In this document: positions 1-12,500 of the stretch, piece after piece
How positions within the stretch are numbered: the stretch's first letter is position 1
How the letters are laid out: each line of letters starts with the position of its first letter
Assembly (NCBI GenBank): GCA_020796225.1
Contig: CM036775.1
Location: forward strand, 8,508,171 to 8,572,170
Length of the DNA: 64,000 bases
DNA from: Arion vulgaris
Taxonomy: Eukaryota > Mollusca > Gastropoda > Stylommatophora > Arionidae
Direction: 5' to 3'
The notes under the pieces: model-generated
The model's database searches: none
What the model saw: the letters and a program-made list of their open reading frames with translations, nothing else
Told to the model about the DNA's origin: nothing
Made by a program: the position numbers and the translations under genes

Positions 1-189
1 ATTAGCTAAGTGGACAGCCACAAGTGGCTTGCCAATGGAGATACAGACGGTACAGAGGCGGTGCTGAGGATGGCATCTCATGATTTCTCTCGTTTTTTTT
101 ATACTCAGTGACTCCATGAGTATGATTCGTAAAGTTGAAACAGGAATGGTAAAATGAAATTGGGAGGAGGCACTGATACAAACAGGGAT

Positions 190-270
190 CAGAGAAATTA
201 CCTTCATTTTTGTCCCTGGGCACTCAGGAGTGAGGGATAATGAACGAGCTGATAGGGGTCAAAGGCTCAT
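190..270 (+). pseudogene. LINE RNase H fragment (C-terminal motif)
   Basis: The frame reads REITFIFVPGHSGVRDNERADR, which matches the final block of a type I RNase H domain (VPGHSG…NE.AD, with the last catalytic Asp) as found in I-group LINEs. A T1 repeat follows immediately. Only the last ~25 residues remain. Confidence 0.6.
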
Positions 271-525
271 GAGGTCATGGTGGTAACATGAGCCAGGGTT
301 AGCGAGGGGGCGGGCTAACCAAGACCCTGACCCCAACCTCCACGCGGTGACCCTGGAAACAGACTCTGGTTCCGGTCTGGCTAAGAGGGCAGGGATCGGG
401 GAGAGAAAACTACTGGTAGTGGTAGCAGTGCAATTACGGAAACACAATAAAGATACATACAAACAAAATGCACAAATCTCCTGACCGATGTCCAACAAGA
501 TATTGCCCAAGTCCCTGAACGCAAA
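245..525 (+). repeat. Dispersed repeat T1, copy 1
   Basis: The stretch from GGGGTCAAAGGCTCATGAGG through the block around CGGTCTGGCTAAG to the block near 520 (CCAACAAGATATTGCCCAAGT) is found again, inverted, at 43160-43316 and 61785-62040. Both strands carry short meaningless frames. It may be one end of a larger element whose other end is T2. Confidence 0.6.
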
Positions 526-1375
526 GAAACAGCAACGAAACGTCTCTGACATGGATGAGAGGTGCATCCAGTGACCAAACGTATGCCCACGTAGGGCGAA
601 GCTCGAAGCCCTGAGGAGGGGCAAACATTGCCAGCCCGTCGGCAAGAATAAATAAGACAGGACCGAAACGAATAAAAGTGTACCCTCGTGTTGGTGCGAG
701 AGAAGATTGCAGCTGACCCCGCATCGGTAGCCTGGTGCAGATACATGTACTGGGCAAGGTTTGCCGAGCGCAAAAGAACAAGTTGCGTTTAGTGCATAAC
801 GAAACTACCCGCCCCGGGAAAACCGAGCAAGGTACTGTGCGATTAAAAATTAACATCCCCGGAAGAACTGAGGTTGGTGATGATACCTAACGGAACTGCC
901 AGCCTTGGGGCAACCGGGCAAGGTTCGATTGCAGTCGTAACTAACATCCCCGGAATAACTGGGGCGGGTGATGGCGGCGAGCGCAAAATCCTCAGTTACG
1001 CTGATAGCGCCGACTGAAACGACCCTCCACATTGTTTGTACTCGGCCCCAAGCCAGTGCTTTCGAGGTCAATTGCAAATTGCCACGTACCAATACGCGTC
1101 TAGAAAAGGCTGAGAATGTTCCTTCTCCGGATCATACTCAAAATGTACGGTAAAGCAAGGCCGACAATGTACGGATCAGACAGGAAATTCGGGTCTGAAC
1201 ATTGGCGAAGGCCGATACTTTACACGGTGTTTTATACGAGTAAGACGCCGTCCGAGGATAAGCTTACAAGCCCCTAGAAATATTTCTCAGTCAGAACGGG
1301 CATAAACAGCGTAACTCACTGTCCCGGCGTAGATCACAAAACCCAAAAATACGGCAAAGCTGATCGAACCCTAGG
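526..1375. other. Repeat-like sequence without a gene
   Basis: No coding exon is visible. Two imperfect copies of about 95 bp (around 825-890 and 920-985, sharing AACATCCCCGGAA.AACTG) lie in tandem. The rest has the mixed composition of the T1-T2 repeat family. Confidence 0.4.
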
Positions 1376-1379
1376 GAAG

Positions 1380-1510
1380 CTCACCCTAGTAAATCAAAAG
1401 CTGGCTGAAATCGAACACCCCACCGAAGGATAAGCAACTGAGCTCAAATAGGTGCTGAAGGTTTGGTGCACGTACATTACGTTCTGATGTTTGGCTGTTT
1501 ATATATCACA
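1380..1510 (+). repeat. Dispersed repeat T2, partial copy
   Basis: It shares CTGAAATCGAACACCCCACC and the following GAAGGATAAGCA…GTGCTGAAGGTTTGGTG…CTGTTTATATATCAC with 2390-2580, with 42030-42375 (inverted) and, in part, with 57640-57740. Confidence 0.6.
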
Positions 1511-1544
1511 ATGAGAATGATTAAAACAGGCCTAGAACGATCGA

Positions 1545-1655
1545 AGAAGAAGAACGAGCTGATAGATTGGCTGGCTTGGCTACGATACCAAATGGAGTCG
1601 TAATGGACCGAAACGACTCACTTAAAGCGTTGAGTCTTTCCGAACAGATGGGTTA
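1545..1655 (+). pseudogene. LINE RNase H tail fragment
   Basis: The frame reads ERADRLAGLATIPNGVVMDR, similar to the NERAGRLAGKAMKSEG… fragment at 3500-3545. Only the region around the last RNase H Asp is kept. Confidence 0.4.
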
Positions 1656-1899
1656 ATCTGGTTTTAGGAAAACAATTTTTTGTTATAGTTTTGTTGCAAC
1701 ATTCACATAAACACGATCTTCGCACTTTTGTAATCTTGTTTTATTTTGTACCCATTCTACTGCTCCGCTAACCCCATCATTTATTTTTTCCACTGGAAGA
1801 ATCGTCAGCATCTAAAGGTGTTCAAGACAAAAGTAGCTTGTCAACGGAGCCAATCTGGATATATTTATGAAAATAAGAAGGTTAAATTATGACGTAGTA

Positions 1900-2130
1900 T
1901 AGGTTAAGCGTATGCAGCTTAGGTGGTAGTGACCACGATCACAATCCAAGAGTACCTGGTTCAAACTTCGCGTCAGGCAGTTTGGAAGCAAATTCGTTTC
2001 CGTGGGATTTTACGAAAGGTAAAAATAGACCTCACTGTTCAAAAAGCAATGACCTAGAATATCAATGACTGGTTGACTGTGGTTGATGGCTACGTCCTGT
2101 AAAGGATATGCTACGTTTTTCATTTCATAA
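1900..2130 (+). repeat. SINE-B (tRNA-derived), copy 1
   Basis: The tRNA-like head has box A-like TTAGGTGGTAGTGACC and box B-like TGGTTCAAACTTC near 1920-1965. The body (AATTCGTTTCCGTGGGATTT … GTGGTTGATGGCTACGTCCT) is shared with the inverted copies at 13600-13870, 20840-21120 and 23225-23670. Confidence 0.65.
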
Positions 2131-2389
2131 GTCAAGTGCACACGTCTTTTTGCTATGGTGTGTAATTATGGTGCGGGAAGGGGCGATGAACCAATGTGAC
2201 GTAGAGCGAGCTAATCAGAACCGATTTAAATAGTAAATAGACAAAACGCAATGTGTATCTGGCAACTTTTGAATTATCAATGGAGCATCTTTTATCTTGA
2301 ACATCGTGTATATTAATATTACTATTGTTACTATTATTAGTTGTAGTATTGCAACTATCACATGGTGCCCTCGTCTCCACAACCATCAG

Positions 2390-2580
2390 TCAGATGCGCC
2401 CCCTTTAACTTGCTGCCTTGCAACGTTGGCTGGGGACATCAAAAGGCTAACGGAGAGCGAACCCAGTAAACGCTGGTTGAAATCGAACACACCACCGAAG
2501 GATAAGCACCAGAGCTCCGATTGGTACTGAAGGTTGTGAACGTATACCGTTCTTGGTATTAAGCTGTTTATATATCACAT
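2390..2580 (+). repeat. Dispersed repeat T2, copy 2
   Basis: It matches 57610-57740 (GGCTGGGGACA…AGGCTAACGGAGAGCG.ACCCAGTAAACG) and 42030-42200 inverted. It ends in GCTGTTTATATATCACA like copy 1. Confidence 0.65.
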
Positions 2581-2609
2581 TTGAAGGATAAAAACGGCAT
2601 TAAGAACGA

Positions 2610-2623
2610 TAACGAGAGAGAGA

Positions 2624-2656
<33 letters not shown>

Positions 2657-2668
2657 TGAGAGAGATGC
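2610..2668. repeat. (GA)n microsatellite
   Basis: GAGAGA… with two GTGA interruptions, just downstream of exon 7 of the minus-strand gene. Confidence 0.95.
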
Positions 2669-2714
2669 GCTTCCAATATATAACAACGTTGAACATCAAT
2701 GGTGTAGTTCTTAC

Positions 2715-2896
2715 CACTGTAAGAGATATGTTGCTTGTAAGGTTCCAACGCTACTTCATCGCCCCACTGAGGCAGCCCTGACTGTGTATTTTCTATGTCC
2801 TGTCTCATTTCCGCTATCTGACACCCTGGAACTAGCTCGCGCCAAGTACAGACTCCAATGTCAGAACTGAAGGCCGTGTTAGCTTGACATGTGTGC
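2715..2896 (-). CDS. Exon 7: second half of fourth CBM14 domain and tail
   Basis: Acceptor TTTTGTTGTTCCAG| (AG at 2898-2897). It completes Arg 867, then HTC, QANTAFSSDIGV, C, TWRELVPG, C, giving C870, C883 and C892. A 35-residue tail follows. A donor AGTG|GTAAGA (GT at 2714-2713) ends the exon in phase 1. If that donor is not used, the frame continues through a (CT)n microsatellite to a stop at 2575, which would make this the terminal exon; I consider that less likely because the donor is strong and the extension is low-complexity. Confidence 0.8.
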
Positions 2897-5800
2897 CTGG
2901 AACAACAAAACAGATACCAATATTAAACACCAGATGTCAATATCTAACAGTGACGAAGTAAGAAATGTTACCAACCAGGGGTGGTGTGTCATACAACACT
3001 CAACACTTTAAACATGGGCGGAATACCATACAACACCCAACACTTTAACCATGGGCGAAGTGCCAAACTTTTCCGAATTGCTAAATTCAAAAAATAAATT
3101 AAAATCAACTAAAAATTGAGGAAACATTAAATTATAATTGGTTTTGTTTCGGTTTCAAATTGTAATCATAAACATTTTGATGTGTTCAAATCTCAACCAG
3201 GTGTGTCCGCTTACCTGTAGGGTACCTTTTTAAAGCAGTGAATAAAAATTGAGCAATTGCTGGGGTCCGGGTAGAGGCCATGAGCTTCTGGGCAGGAGAA
3301 TGGGGCCATCTGAAGGTTAGGTACTGTGGACAAAAATAGTCGTTTTATTTATAATCTCGTTAATAATCAGATTATATTATCATATAATTAAAGTCGAATC
3401 AATATTGGTGAGACGCAACTGGGTGGAGGTACTGGTACGGACAGAGATCAGAGAAATCACTTTTATTTTTGTCCCTGGGTACGCAAGAGTCAGTGGTAAT
3501 GAACGAGCTGGTAGATTGGCTGGCAAGGCTATGAAATCAGAGGGAGCTGCAATAGACTGAAATGACAATCTTATTCTCAAATATAGGTGTCGATAGTGAT
3601 GCAGCCGAAAAAAACGGCTTACAAAATATGCAAAGAGATTAATTAATCAACATCAAACTAACTGGCGTTTTGGACACCTGGACGCTGCTGGACTTGTTCA
3701 GGTGGAGATCGGAACGTCTATAGACGTGTCCGGAGTGTTATGATGGTAGTTCTCATATAACTGATGACTTAACTGGCCTGTTGGGCCGCTGCTGGATTTG
3801 TTGAGGCGGAGATCGGAGCATCTATGGACGTGTCCAGAGTACTATGATGCTAGTTCTCATATAACTGATAATATTATTCCTACATTTTTTGGGGTCTTAT
3901 TCTTCTTTTTCTTCTTCTTCTTTTTACATGTCTAGTACTAGTCTGCAGGTTTTAAAAAGGTACATTTCTTTTCTGACTTGTGAAGCTTCAAGTATGAGAT
4001 TGAACCAACAACGCTCTTGTTGTCCGAGTCGATAGTCGAGTGCTTAAGTTTATGTTGTGTCGCGGTATTTATGATGCATACATCAGTTGGTCAGTCATCC
4101 AGTTTGTGACATATCATTTTTGAGACCGGATTTGCCTTCTCTATTCGATACTGACCTGCCCGTCTGCCCAGCGTGTTCGTAGCGCGTTGGACTGCGGGTA
4201 CTAGTCCTCTTGTGTGCGGGTTAGATTCCGCGGACTGGCAGAAAAGCCACAGGTTCCCAGATTCACTGTGTTCGTGGCACCGAACCGAAGGTTACGATAT
4301 CCATGGCACTGAGCCGAAGAGCTGAAAGCTCAAGTGCTTCTGGATCGGAAAAAAATCGATACTGACCTAACAGACTACAGTTCAAAGATACTGACCTAAC
4401 AGACTACAGTTCAAAGATACTGACCTAACAGACTACAGTTCAAAGATACTGACCTACCAAACTACAGTTCAAAGATACTGACCTACCAGACTACATTTCA
4501 AAGATGAGCCACAGTAGAAAGATTGTCTTCTTGCACTGGGTTTTACCCCATATGGCTCGGCCCCTCTTCAAAAATTGGTGTCCTATCTGTCGATAGTATT
4601 GCATAAAACACGAACACCTTAGCTCCGGTAACAATCTTAGGAATTTCTGGAAAAAAATGCAAGGTGAAACAACGACGCGGTTCGAATTCGTACCACGACC
4701 TTCAGAACGTAAGACAAAGTCTTAACCACTTAGTCACAGATATCCTCCACATCCACAGGCTGCAGTAAGACTGCCTATTACTAAGATTCACTACTGAAAT
4801 GTGAAGTAGTTTGTTAGCTGTTGTCAGTGAAATAAAAATGATTTAATAAGTGAGCACGTTAGCAAATATCAAACAAAATGTCGATGGTGAATGTTTAAAG
4901 CTTATAAATTATTATTCGTTCTCCATGTTTTTGACCCATATAGCAGAATTGATTATTGAAGGTCATAGAGATGGGGTTTTACAGAAGAATGGTAAAAATT
5001 CCATGGTCTTCTAAAATTTCTAATGTTGATGTGTTGAAAGAAATCAATGCGCGGAGGAAAACTTATTATCAATATAAGAAAGAGGCATTTATTTCTGGGC
5101 AGGTTATGATCCAGGTTAAGAGAAGAGAATAGCGATGGGTCTTGCATACTCTGTTGAAGACACAGTCAAGTGTTACTGGACAAGCACTTGAGTGGAACCA
5201 GAAAAGTAAAACGGAAAAGGAGACTCCTCTAAATAGACTTGGAGACGAAATATTCTTGAGGAACTGAAGAACGATGGACTATCCAGAGACGCTGATACTA
5301 TCCAGGGACGCTGATACTATCCAGGGACGCTGATACTATCCAGTGACGCTAAGACTATCCAGTGACGCTAAGACTATCCAGTGACACTGAGACTATCCAG
5401 TGACGCTGAGACTATCCAGAGACGCTAACACTATCCAGGGACGATAAGACTCTCCAGGGACGCTGAGACTATCCAGGGACGCTGAGACTATCCAGTGACG
5501 CTAAGACTATCCAGTGACGCTGAGACTATCCAGTGACGCTAAGACTATCCAGTGACGCTGAGACTATCCAGTGACGCTAATACTATCCAGGGACGCTAAG
5601 ACTATCCAGTGACGCTGAGACTATCCAGGGACGCTGAGACTATCCAGGGACGCTGAGACTATCCAGGGACGCTAAGACTATCCAGGGACGCTGAGACTAT
5701 CCAGAGACGCTAAGACTATCCAGGGAGGATAAGACTATCCAGTGACGCTGAGACTATCCAGGGAAGCTAAGACTATCCAGTGACGCTAAGACTATCCAGT

Positions 5801-6488
5801 GACGCTAAGACAATCCAGTGACGCTGAGACTATCCAGTGACGCTGAGACTATCCAGGGACGCTGAGACTATCCAGAGACGCTAAGACTATCCAGGGAGGA
5901 TAAGACTATCCAGTGACGCTGAGACTATCCAGGGACGCTAAGACAATCCAGTGACGCTGAGACTATCCAGGGAGGATAAGACTATCCAGTGACGCTGAGA
6001 CTATCCAGTGAAGCTAAGACTATCCAGAGAACCTATAATGAAAACAGCCAGAGACTAGGGAAAAGTGGGCAAAAATTGTTGATATTCTATGCTCCACAAG
6101 GAGCCGAGATAAATAATGAGTGAGTGAGGTTTATGAGAGATGCAGATTGTGTTTGCGACAAATGATGTATCACCCAGTCCTACCTGTATCATACAGTTTA
6201 TCATCAAATCCTCTACCCATAATGCAGCTCTTCACGTACAAGCTGTCCACGCATGCGGCAACCATGACGTCATATCCTGTACCATTTGGACAAACCATGC
6301 GAGTTGCTAAGCCTCCGTTGCATGTGTAGAAGATGCTGCAGTTGTTTACATCAGGGAAAACACCATTCTTCTCTGGACATTTGTAATCTGTTTAAGTTTA
6401 AAGGGGGGACAATTTATTTAGTTAAACTTATTGTTCACAGAAGAATGATATAGAAACAGAACAAGAGTTTTGCCAAAAGAATCGAATA

Positions 6489-6530
<42 letters not shown>

Positions 6531-9500
6531 ATGACAATGTTCTTTGCATGTCGGTGAATACCCATGCGTGCTCCGATCTATTTCTTGCACATGACGTTTT
6601 CAATGCGAATGTGCACGAATATTATAGCACCAGTGAGGGTCCCAGCTGTAATTGTATAGCACCAGTGAGGGTCCCAGGTGTAATTTTATAAAACCAGTGA
6701 GGGTCCCAGGTGTAATTTTATAGCACTAGTGAGAGTCCCAGGTGTAATTGTACAGCACCAGTGAGGGTCCCAGGTGTAATTTTAAAGATAGTGAAAAATG
6801 TTTTAGTAGTTTTTATTAAAATATTTAACAAATTAATTGTGTCCAGGGAGCGGTTTCATATCCTCAACATGGGGAGCGAGCTGAGTAACTTTGGATTGAG
6901 AGGTAACCAATTATCAAGTGACCTGATCAAGTTATCTATGCCATTTTGTGATGTAGATAATGATGCTCGTCCATCACGGGTGATGATGACCACAAAAATT
7001 TTCATCCAAGGGAATGTAGTTGCGATATGTTTGTCTGTGTGTGCGTAGATGACTAGTGAGCCCGATACGGGCTTGAAATGTTCGTGTACAGTGTGGACAA
7101 GGTATACTTGCACTTGTGGGAAGTATTACTGCCTTTCTGTTTTGACGTTTTTGCTTCATCCGTGCTGTTCTATGTCTGTAGATAATATCACTGTGTCGTC
7201 AGCATGTCTTAATTCAGGTATTTCCTGACCTCCCATCACCAGAGCGTCGTAGTTCTCCATCTCTGTAGATTCTCTGACATTCCTCATGATGTTTTCAGCA
7301 TATATGTTGAATGGTTACTGTGACAAAATGCAGCCTTGTCTAACTCATTAGTCTATGCCAAACTACTCTGATGTTCACTCTTCTTTTCTCACAGCTGTTT
7401 GCTGGTCTTTATATAGTATTTTTACAATATACACTAGATGAGGTGAGAACACCATCTCTGACATTATGTTCCATAACTTGTGGTGTATTGCACAATCAAA
7501 GACCTTTGAATAGTCAATAAAGCAAGCAGATAGGTCTATGTTATACTCTCTACATTTCTCAATGAGGATTCTCATATTTAATATGTGCTCTCTAGTTTCT
7601 CTGCCTTTTCTGAAACCAGCTTGCACAACGTTGATCTCCTCTTACAATTTATTGTGGATTCTTCCCATGAAGATTTTAAGCAAGATCTTACTAGCATGGC
7701 TGATTAGTGCCACTGTTCTATCATTTATGCACTCCTTTTGATTGCCTTTTTTGGTATTGGGATAAATATAGTTCTCTTCCACTCCCTTAGCCATATTTCG
7801 CTATTCCATATCTGTTTGTAAAGTGCATGATATATGTTGATCGAAACGTTGCTGTATTTTGTCATTGTTTTTGTAATTTGTAAAACTACAGTACTTTGTA
7901 ATTACTTGTTTTGCCAATCAAATAGTTTTACTGCAGTTCCATATATATATACTGATATATTTTTGCACTCTGTTCTCCTCCGGTATTAATTAACGCTGCT
8001 GTTATTTCATCACATCCAGGTGCTTTCCCATCTTTCAGATTTTTGATGACCCACTCTACTTCAGTGTTGGCTCCGGTTCTATTTCTTCTGTGCTGCTGTC
8101 ATTTTCGTTGTCAATAAAATCAGTTTCCGCATACATTACGCTGCAGTATTCCTTCAAGCGTTTAAGTACATCATAATTTTCTGTCAAGGGACAGCCCAGT
8201 TTGTTGTAGATTATCTTCCAGCGTGGTTTAAACTTGCCAGTCAGAGATCTACATGTGAAGTGCGTTGCCTGCGAAAAGTTACCAATAACACAAGAAAAGA
8301 CAGAATCACTAACATCAGCATAAGAAAGAAATTTGGCACAAAACCGTGATTGAATTACATAGATAAACAAAGAATGAAGTGGTTTGGCCACTTAATAAGA
8401 ATGCATCCAAACTCCACTGTATACAGTCTTCTACAACAGAACATCGGGAAAGAAGGCAAGAGGAAGATCACGGAAAAGATGGTTAGATGGCGTAGCAGAA
8501 TCATGTGAAAGAGCAAAATAACAATCACACAAGCCACCAGAACAGCGCAAGACAAAAACTGAAAACCACGACACTGGGCAACAGCCCGGTAGCAGTGTGA
8601 CGACACTGGGCAACAACCCGGTAGCAGTGTGACGACAAAAGAAGAAGTCAGATATCTCGTCGTCTCTCTGAACATTTCTTTAGTGTTTCCCTTTATCTGT
8701 AGTTCCTCTATCTTCGTACAGCTGTCTATTAAGTATTGCTTCTTATCACATCTTGTGTTTTTTCTTATTTTGTTTTGATAGGCTTTTTGTATTCTTGATT
8801 GTCTAAGTCAGTTGTTCTACTTTTTGGTTTTAACCCTCTCTTCCTCATCATCATCAAGTTGCGTATCCTTTATAGGACGTTACTGTCTTTGCAGCACATC
8901 TGAAATTCACTCTGTCTCTTGCCAGTTCACCCACTTCATCGATGGTCATATTCATGGTTTCTTTAATATCTTGTAGCCATCTTCTTCTTGGTCTGCCTCT
9001 GCATCCTGGGACCCTGCCCTCTAGTATTGTTCTTTCCAGGCCATCGTGACGCTTAATGTGACCAAAGTATGTAATTTTTCTGTATAGTATGTTGTTTATC
9101 AGCCTATTCTCTTTAACATTTAGTTCTTTCAGGACATCAGTGTTCTTTCTTTTTCTGTCCATGGTATTCGTAGGATCTTTCTGTAGCATTTAGTTTCGAA
9201 GGACTGGATTTTCGTTCTTAATTTCTGTGTAATAGTCCATGATTCACACCCATAAGTAGCCACTGGGAAAATGCATGCTCTCAATATTTTTAATTTTAAT
9301 ATTTTGTTGGTGTTTTGCCACACGTTCTTCATTGTGTTTAACTTCTTGATTGCTATTGCCAATCTTCTTGAGATCTCTTTGGAGCAGTCACGTTATTGTT
9401 AATTATTGAGCCCAGATATTCGTAGCTCTCTACACATTGGAGTTCTTCATTGTTAACCCTCTCCTCAGTCGTGTCAATTCAAGTGTGTCATCTGTTATCC

Positions 9501-12500
9501 ATTTATTGTTATGTATTTTCTTCTTCTGTGGTATTAGTTCACTGGCTGCTGACATATCGCTTAATTGACATATTAATTAATTTATATATCGCTTGTTAAA
9601 TTTAACTTAACCCTTCCGCCCTGCTGAGCTGATACACTGCCTCACAGTATTTTATAAGATGACCCAAAGCCAGTATAAGGGTTAATTTAATATAAGTCAA
9701 AGTAAATGTGTCCGGAGGTAAAGTAAATTACGGAATGTAAGGTTAAAATACATATTCAAGATTTATGCACAAAACAGAATACCTTTCTGATCTAAGCTGG
9801 ATTCCTTTTTAGGCGTTTCAATCTTAGTTTTATTTTTAGGAACTTTCTTGACGGCCAGGCTGTCTTTCAGGGCGTGTCGGAACAACTTTGATCTTGAATG
9901 TCTTGTTCATACAAATTACAGATCAAGCTGTACCTGGTCAATGTCATTCTCATCGAGTTTCGCTGCCAGATGAGACGTGCAAGTTTGGATGTCGAAGAAG
10001 CGTCGTTATGGCAATGGTATTTGATCGCTATAAAGGGGCAGAGGTCAGGTTATTGTGATTGTGTTTGTGGTGGGAGTGCGTCAAAATAAAGTGTACTTGG
10101 CTGGTTGATAACATATGCATCAATGTAAATAAACGTAGCAAATGTGTAAAGCAGAAGACGAGTGAGATGATGATGGCAATGAGAGTACGACGATAGAATA
10201 AGGATGACGATAGATGGACTAGGACGACAACGAACAAGTGAGACAATGAAGACAAAGGAATGGACTGAGAAGACAAGGGAGGATCAGATGGGCAAGACAA
10301 GCTGGCAAGGACGTGAGACAGACAAGTGAAGACGGATAGAGACAAGGATGGCGTAGAGACAAAGACAACGATAAGACAGATACGATAACAGACAACGATG
10401 AAGACAAGGATGACGATGAAGACAAGGAACGATGATGACAAGACAACGATAGAAGACAAAGGATGACGATGAAGACAAGACATGAGCAAGGATCGATAAG
10501 AAAGACAAGTGATAAAACAGATGAAGACAAAGACGAAGAAAAGACAGTGAGGATGACGATGAAAGGATGACGATGAAGACAAAGACAACGATAAAGACAA
10601 AGACAACGATGAAGACAAGACAACGATGAAGAAAGACAACGATGAAGACAAGGGAAACGATGAAGACAAAGACAACGATGAAGAAAGAACGATGAAGACA
10701 AGAAACGATGAAGACAAAGCAACGATGAAGACAAGGATGAGGAAGACAAAGACAACGATGAAGACAAAGAAACGATGAAGACAAGATGACGATGAGACAA
10801 GGACAACGATGAAGACAAGGATGACGATGAAGACAAGGATGACGATGAAGACAGGATGAAGATAAGGATAACGATGAAGACAAGACAACGATGAAGACAA
10901 AGACAACGATGAAGACAAGACAACGATGAGAAGACAAACAGACAACGATGAAGACAAAGAGATAACGATAGAAGACAAAGACAACGATGAAGACAAAGAC
11001 AACGATGAAGACAAAGACAACGATGAAGACAAGGATAACGATGAAGACAAGACACGATGAAGACAAGATAACGATGAAGACAAGGATACGATGAAGACAA
11101 AGACAACGATGAAGACAAAGACAACGATGAAGACAAGGAGAACGATGAAGACAAAGACAACGATGAAGACAAAGACAACGATGAAGACAAGATAACGATG
11201 AAGACAAAGAAACGATGAAGACAAAGATAACGATGAAGACAAGGATAACGATGAAGACAAAGACAAGAAGAAGACAAAAGACAAACGATGAAGACAAGGA
11301 GACGTAAAACAGATGACATGAAGACAAAGACAACGATGAAGACAAAGACAACGATGAAGACAAAGATAACGATGAAGACAAGGATAACAGAGAAATGATA
11401 CGATGAAGCAAAGACAACGATGAAGACAAAGACAACGATGAAGACAAAGACAACGATGAAGACAAGACAACGAGAAGACAAGGACAACGATGAAGACAAA
11501 GATAACGATGAAGACAAGACAACGAGAGACAAGATAACGATGAAGACAAAGACAACGATGAAGACAAAGACAACGATGAAGACAAGATAAGTGAAGACAA
11601 AGAAACGATGAAGACAGAAACGATGAAGACAAAGACAACGATGAAGACAAAGACAACGATGAAGACAAAGACGTGAAGACAAGAAACGATGAAGACAAGA
11701 AGATAAAGACAGGATACTGAAGACAAAGATAACGATGAAGACAAAGACAACGATGAAGACAAAGACAACGGAAACGGATACGAAGAGATAAGGATGACGA
11801 TGAAGACAAGGATAACGATGACGATAAAGATGAAGGCACAGACAACGACAGACACATGGACGAAGATAAAGATAACGATGGCGATTGAGATAGAACTGAC
11901 AATGAAGACATTGTAAACGATTAAAACAATGGCGACCATGGGAGACAAAACGACGATTGAGACAAGAAAAATAATTAAAACAATGTCGATAATAAAGGCA
12001 ATGACTGCAACAAATACATGGAGGACGATGAAAACCACATCGATAATGAAAACAATAACAACAACGATGAAAATATTGACGAATCTTACCGGTTGTGTCG
12101 TCTTCTTGTAAGTCGTCCTCGTGAGGACATGGAGGAGCCAGATCGGAGGAGACACAAGATAAAACAGTCAGGTGAAATACTTGACCGAAAGGACAATCTC
12201 TGTAGTGGTTGTTCAAGGTTGGAAATAGAAGAAAGAAGTTTAGTATGAACATTTAAAACAAAATAGGATTTTGTTTTAAAAAGTACATGTCAAAATCACT
12301 GTCTAACATCATAATTGATAAATTGCAGCTAAGCTGTGAAGCGGTAGGCCAAATGGACTAGAGTGTGGGCTCCAATGCGGGAGACCATGGTTTAAACCCC
12401 GATTACAAATTTTTTTTCCGATTCCAGAAGTACTTGAGCTTTGAGCTCTTCCGCTCGGTGCCATGGACATCGTAATCCTTCGGTTCGGTTCCACGAACAC

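Noticed and set aside
4665..4755. Functional tRNA gene
   Set aside because: Boxes A and B are recognisable but the arms do not form a good cloverleaf and the sequence recurs in repeat contexts; SINE head is the better reading. The same holds for 14229-14312, 22620-22715 and 36228-36296.
9780..9915. Lys-rich minus-strand stretch resembling an exon (KVPKNKTKIETPKKE)
   Set aside because: The donor would be GTATTC, the acceptor lacks a pyrimidine tract and the entry phase (2) does not fit between exons 4 and 5.
10028..12252. Three minus-strand ORFs of 623-677 codons
   Set aside because: They are translations of an 18-bp array in shifting frames; only exon 4 (12199-12090) within them has real splice signals and conserved cysteines.
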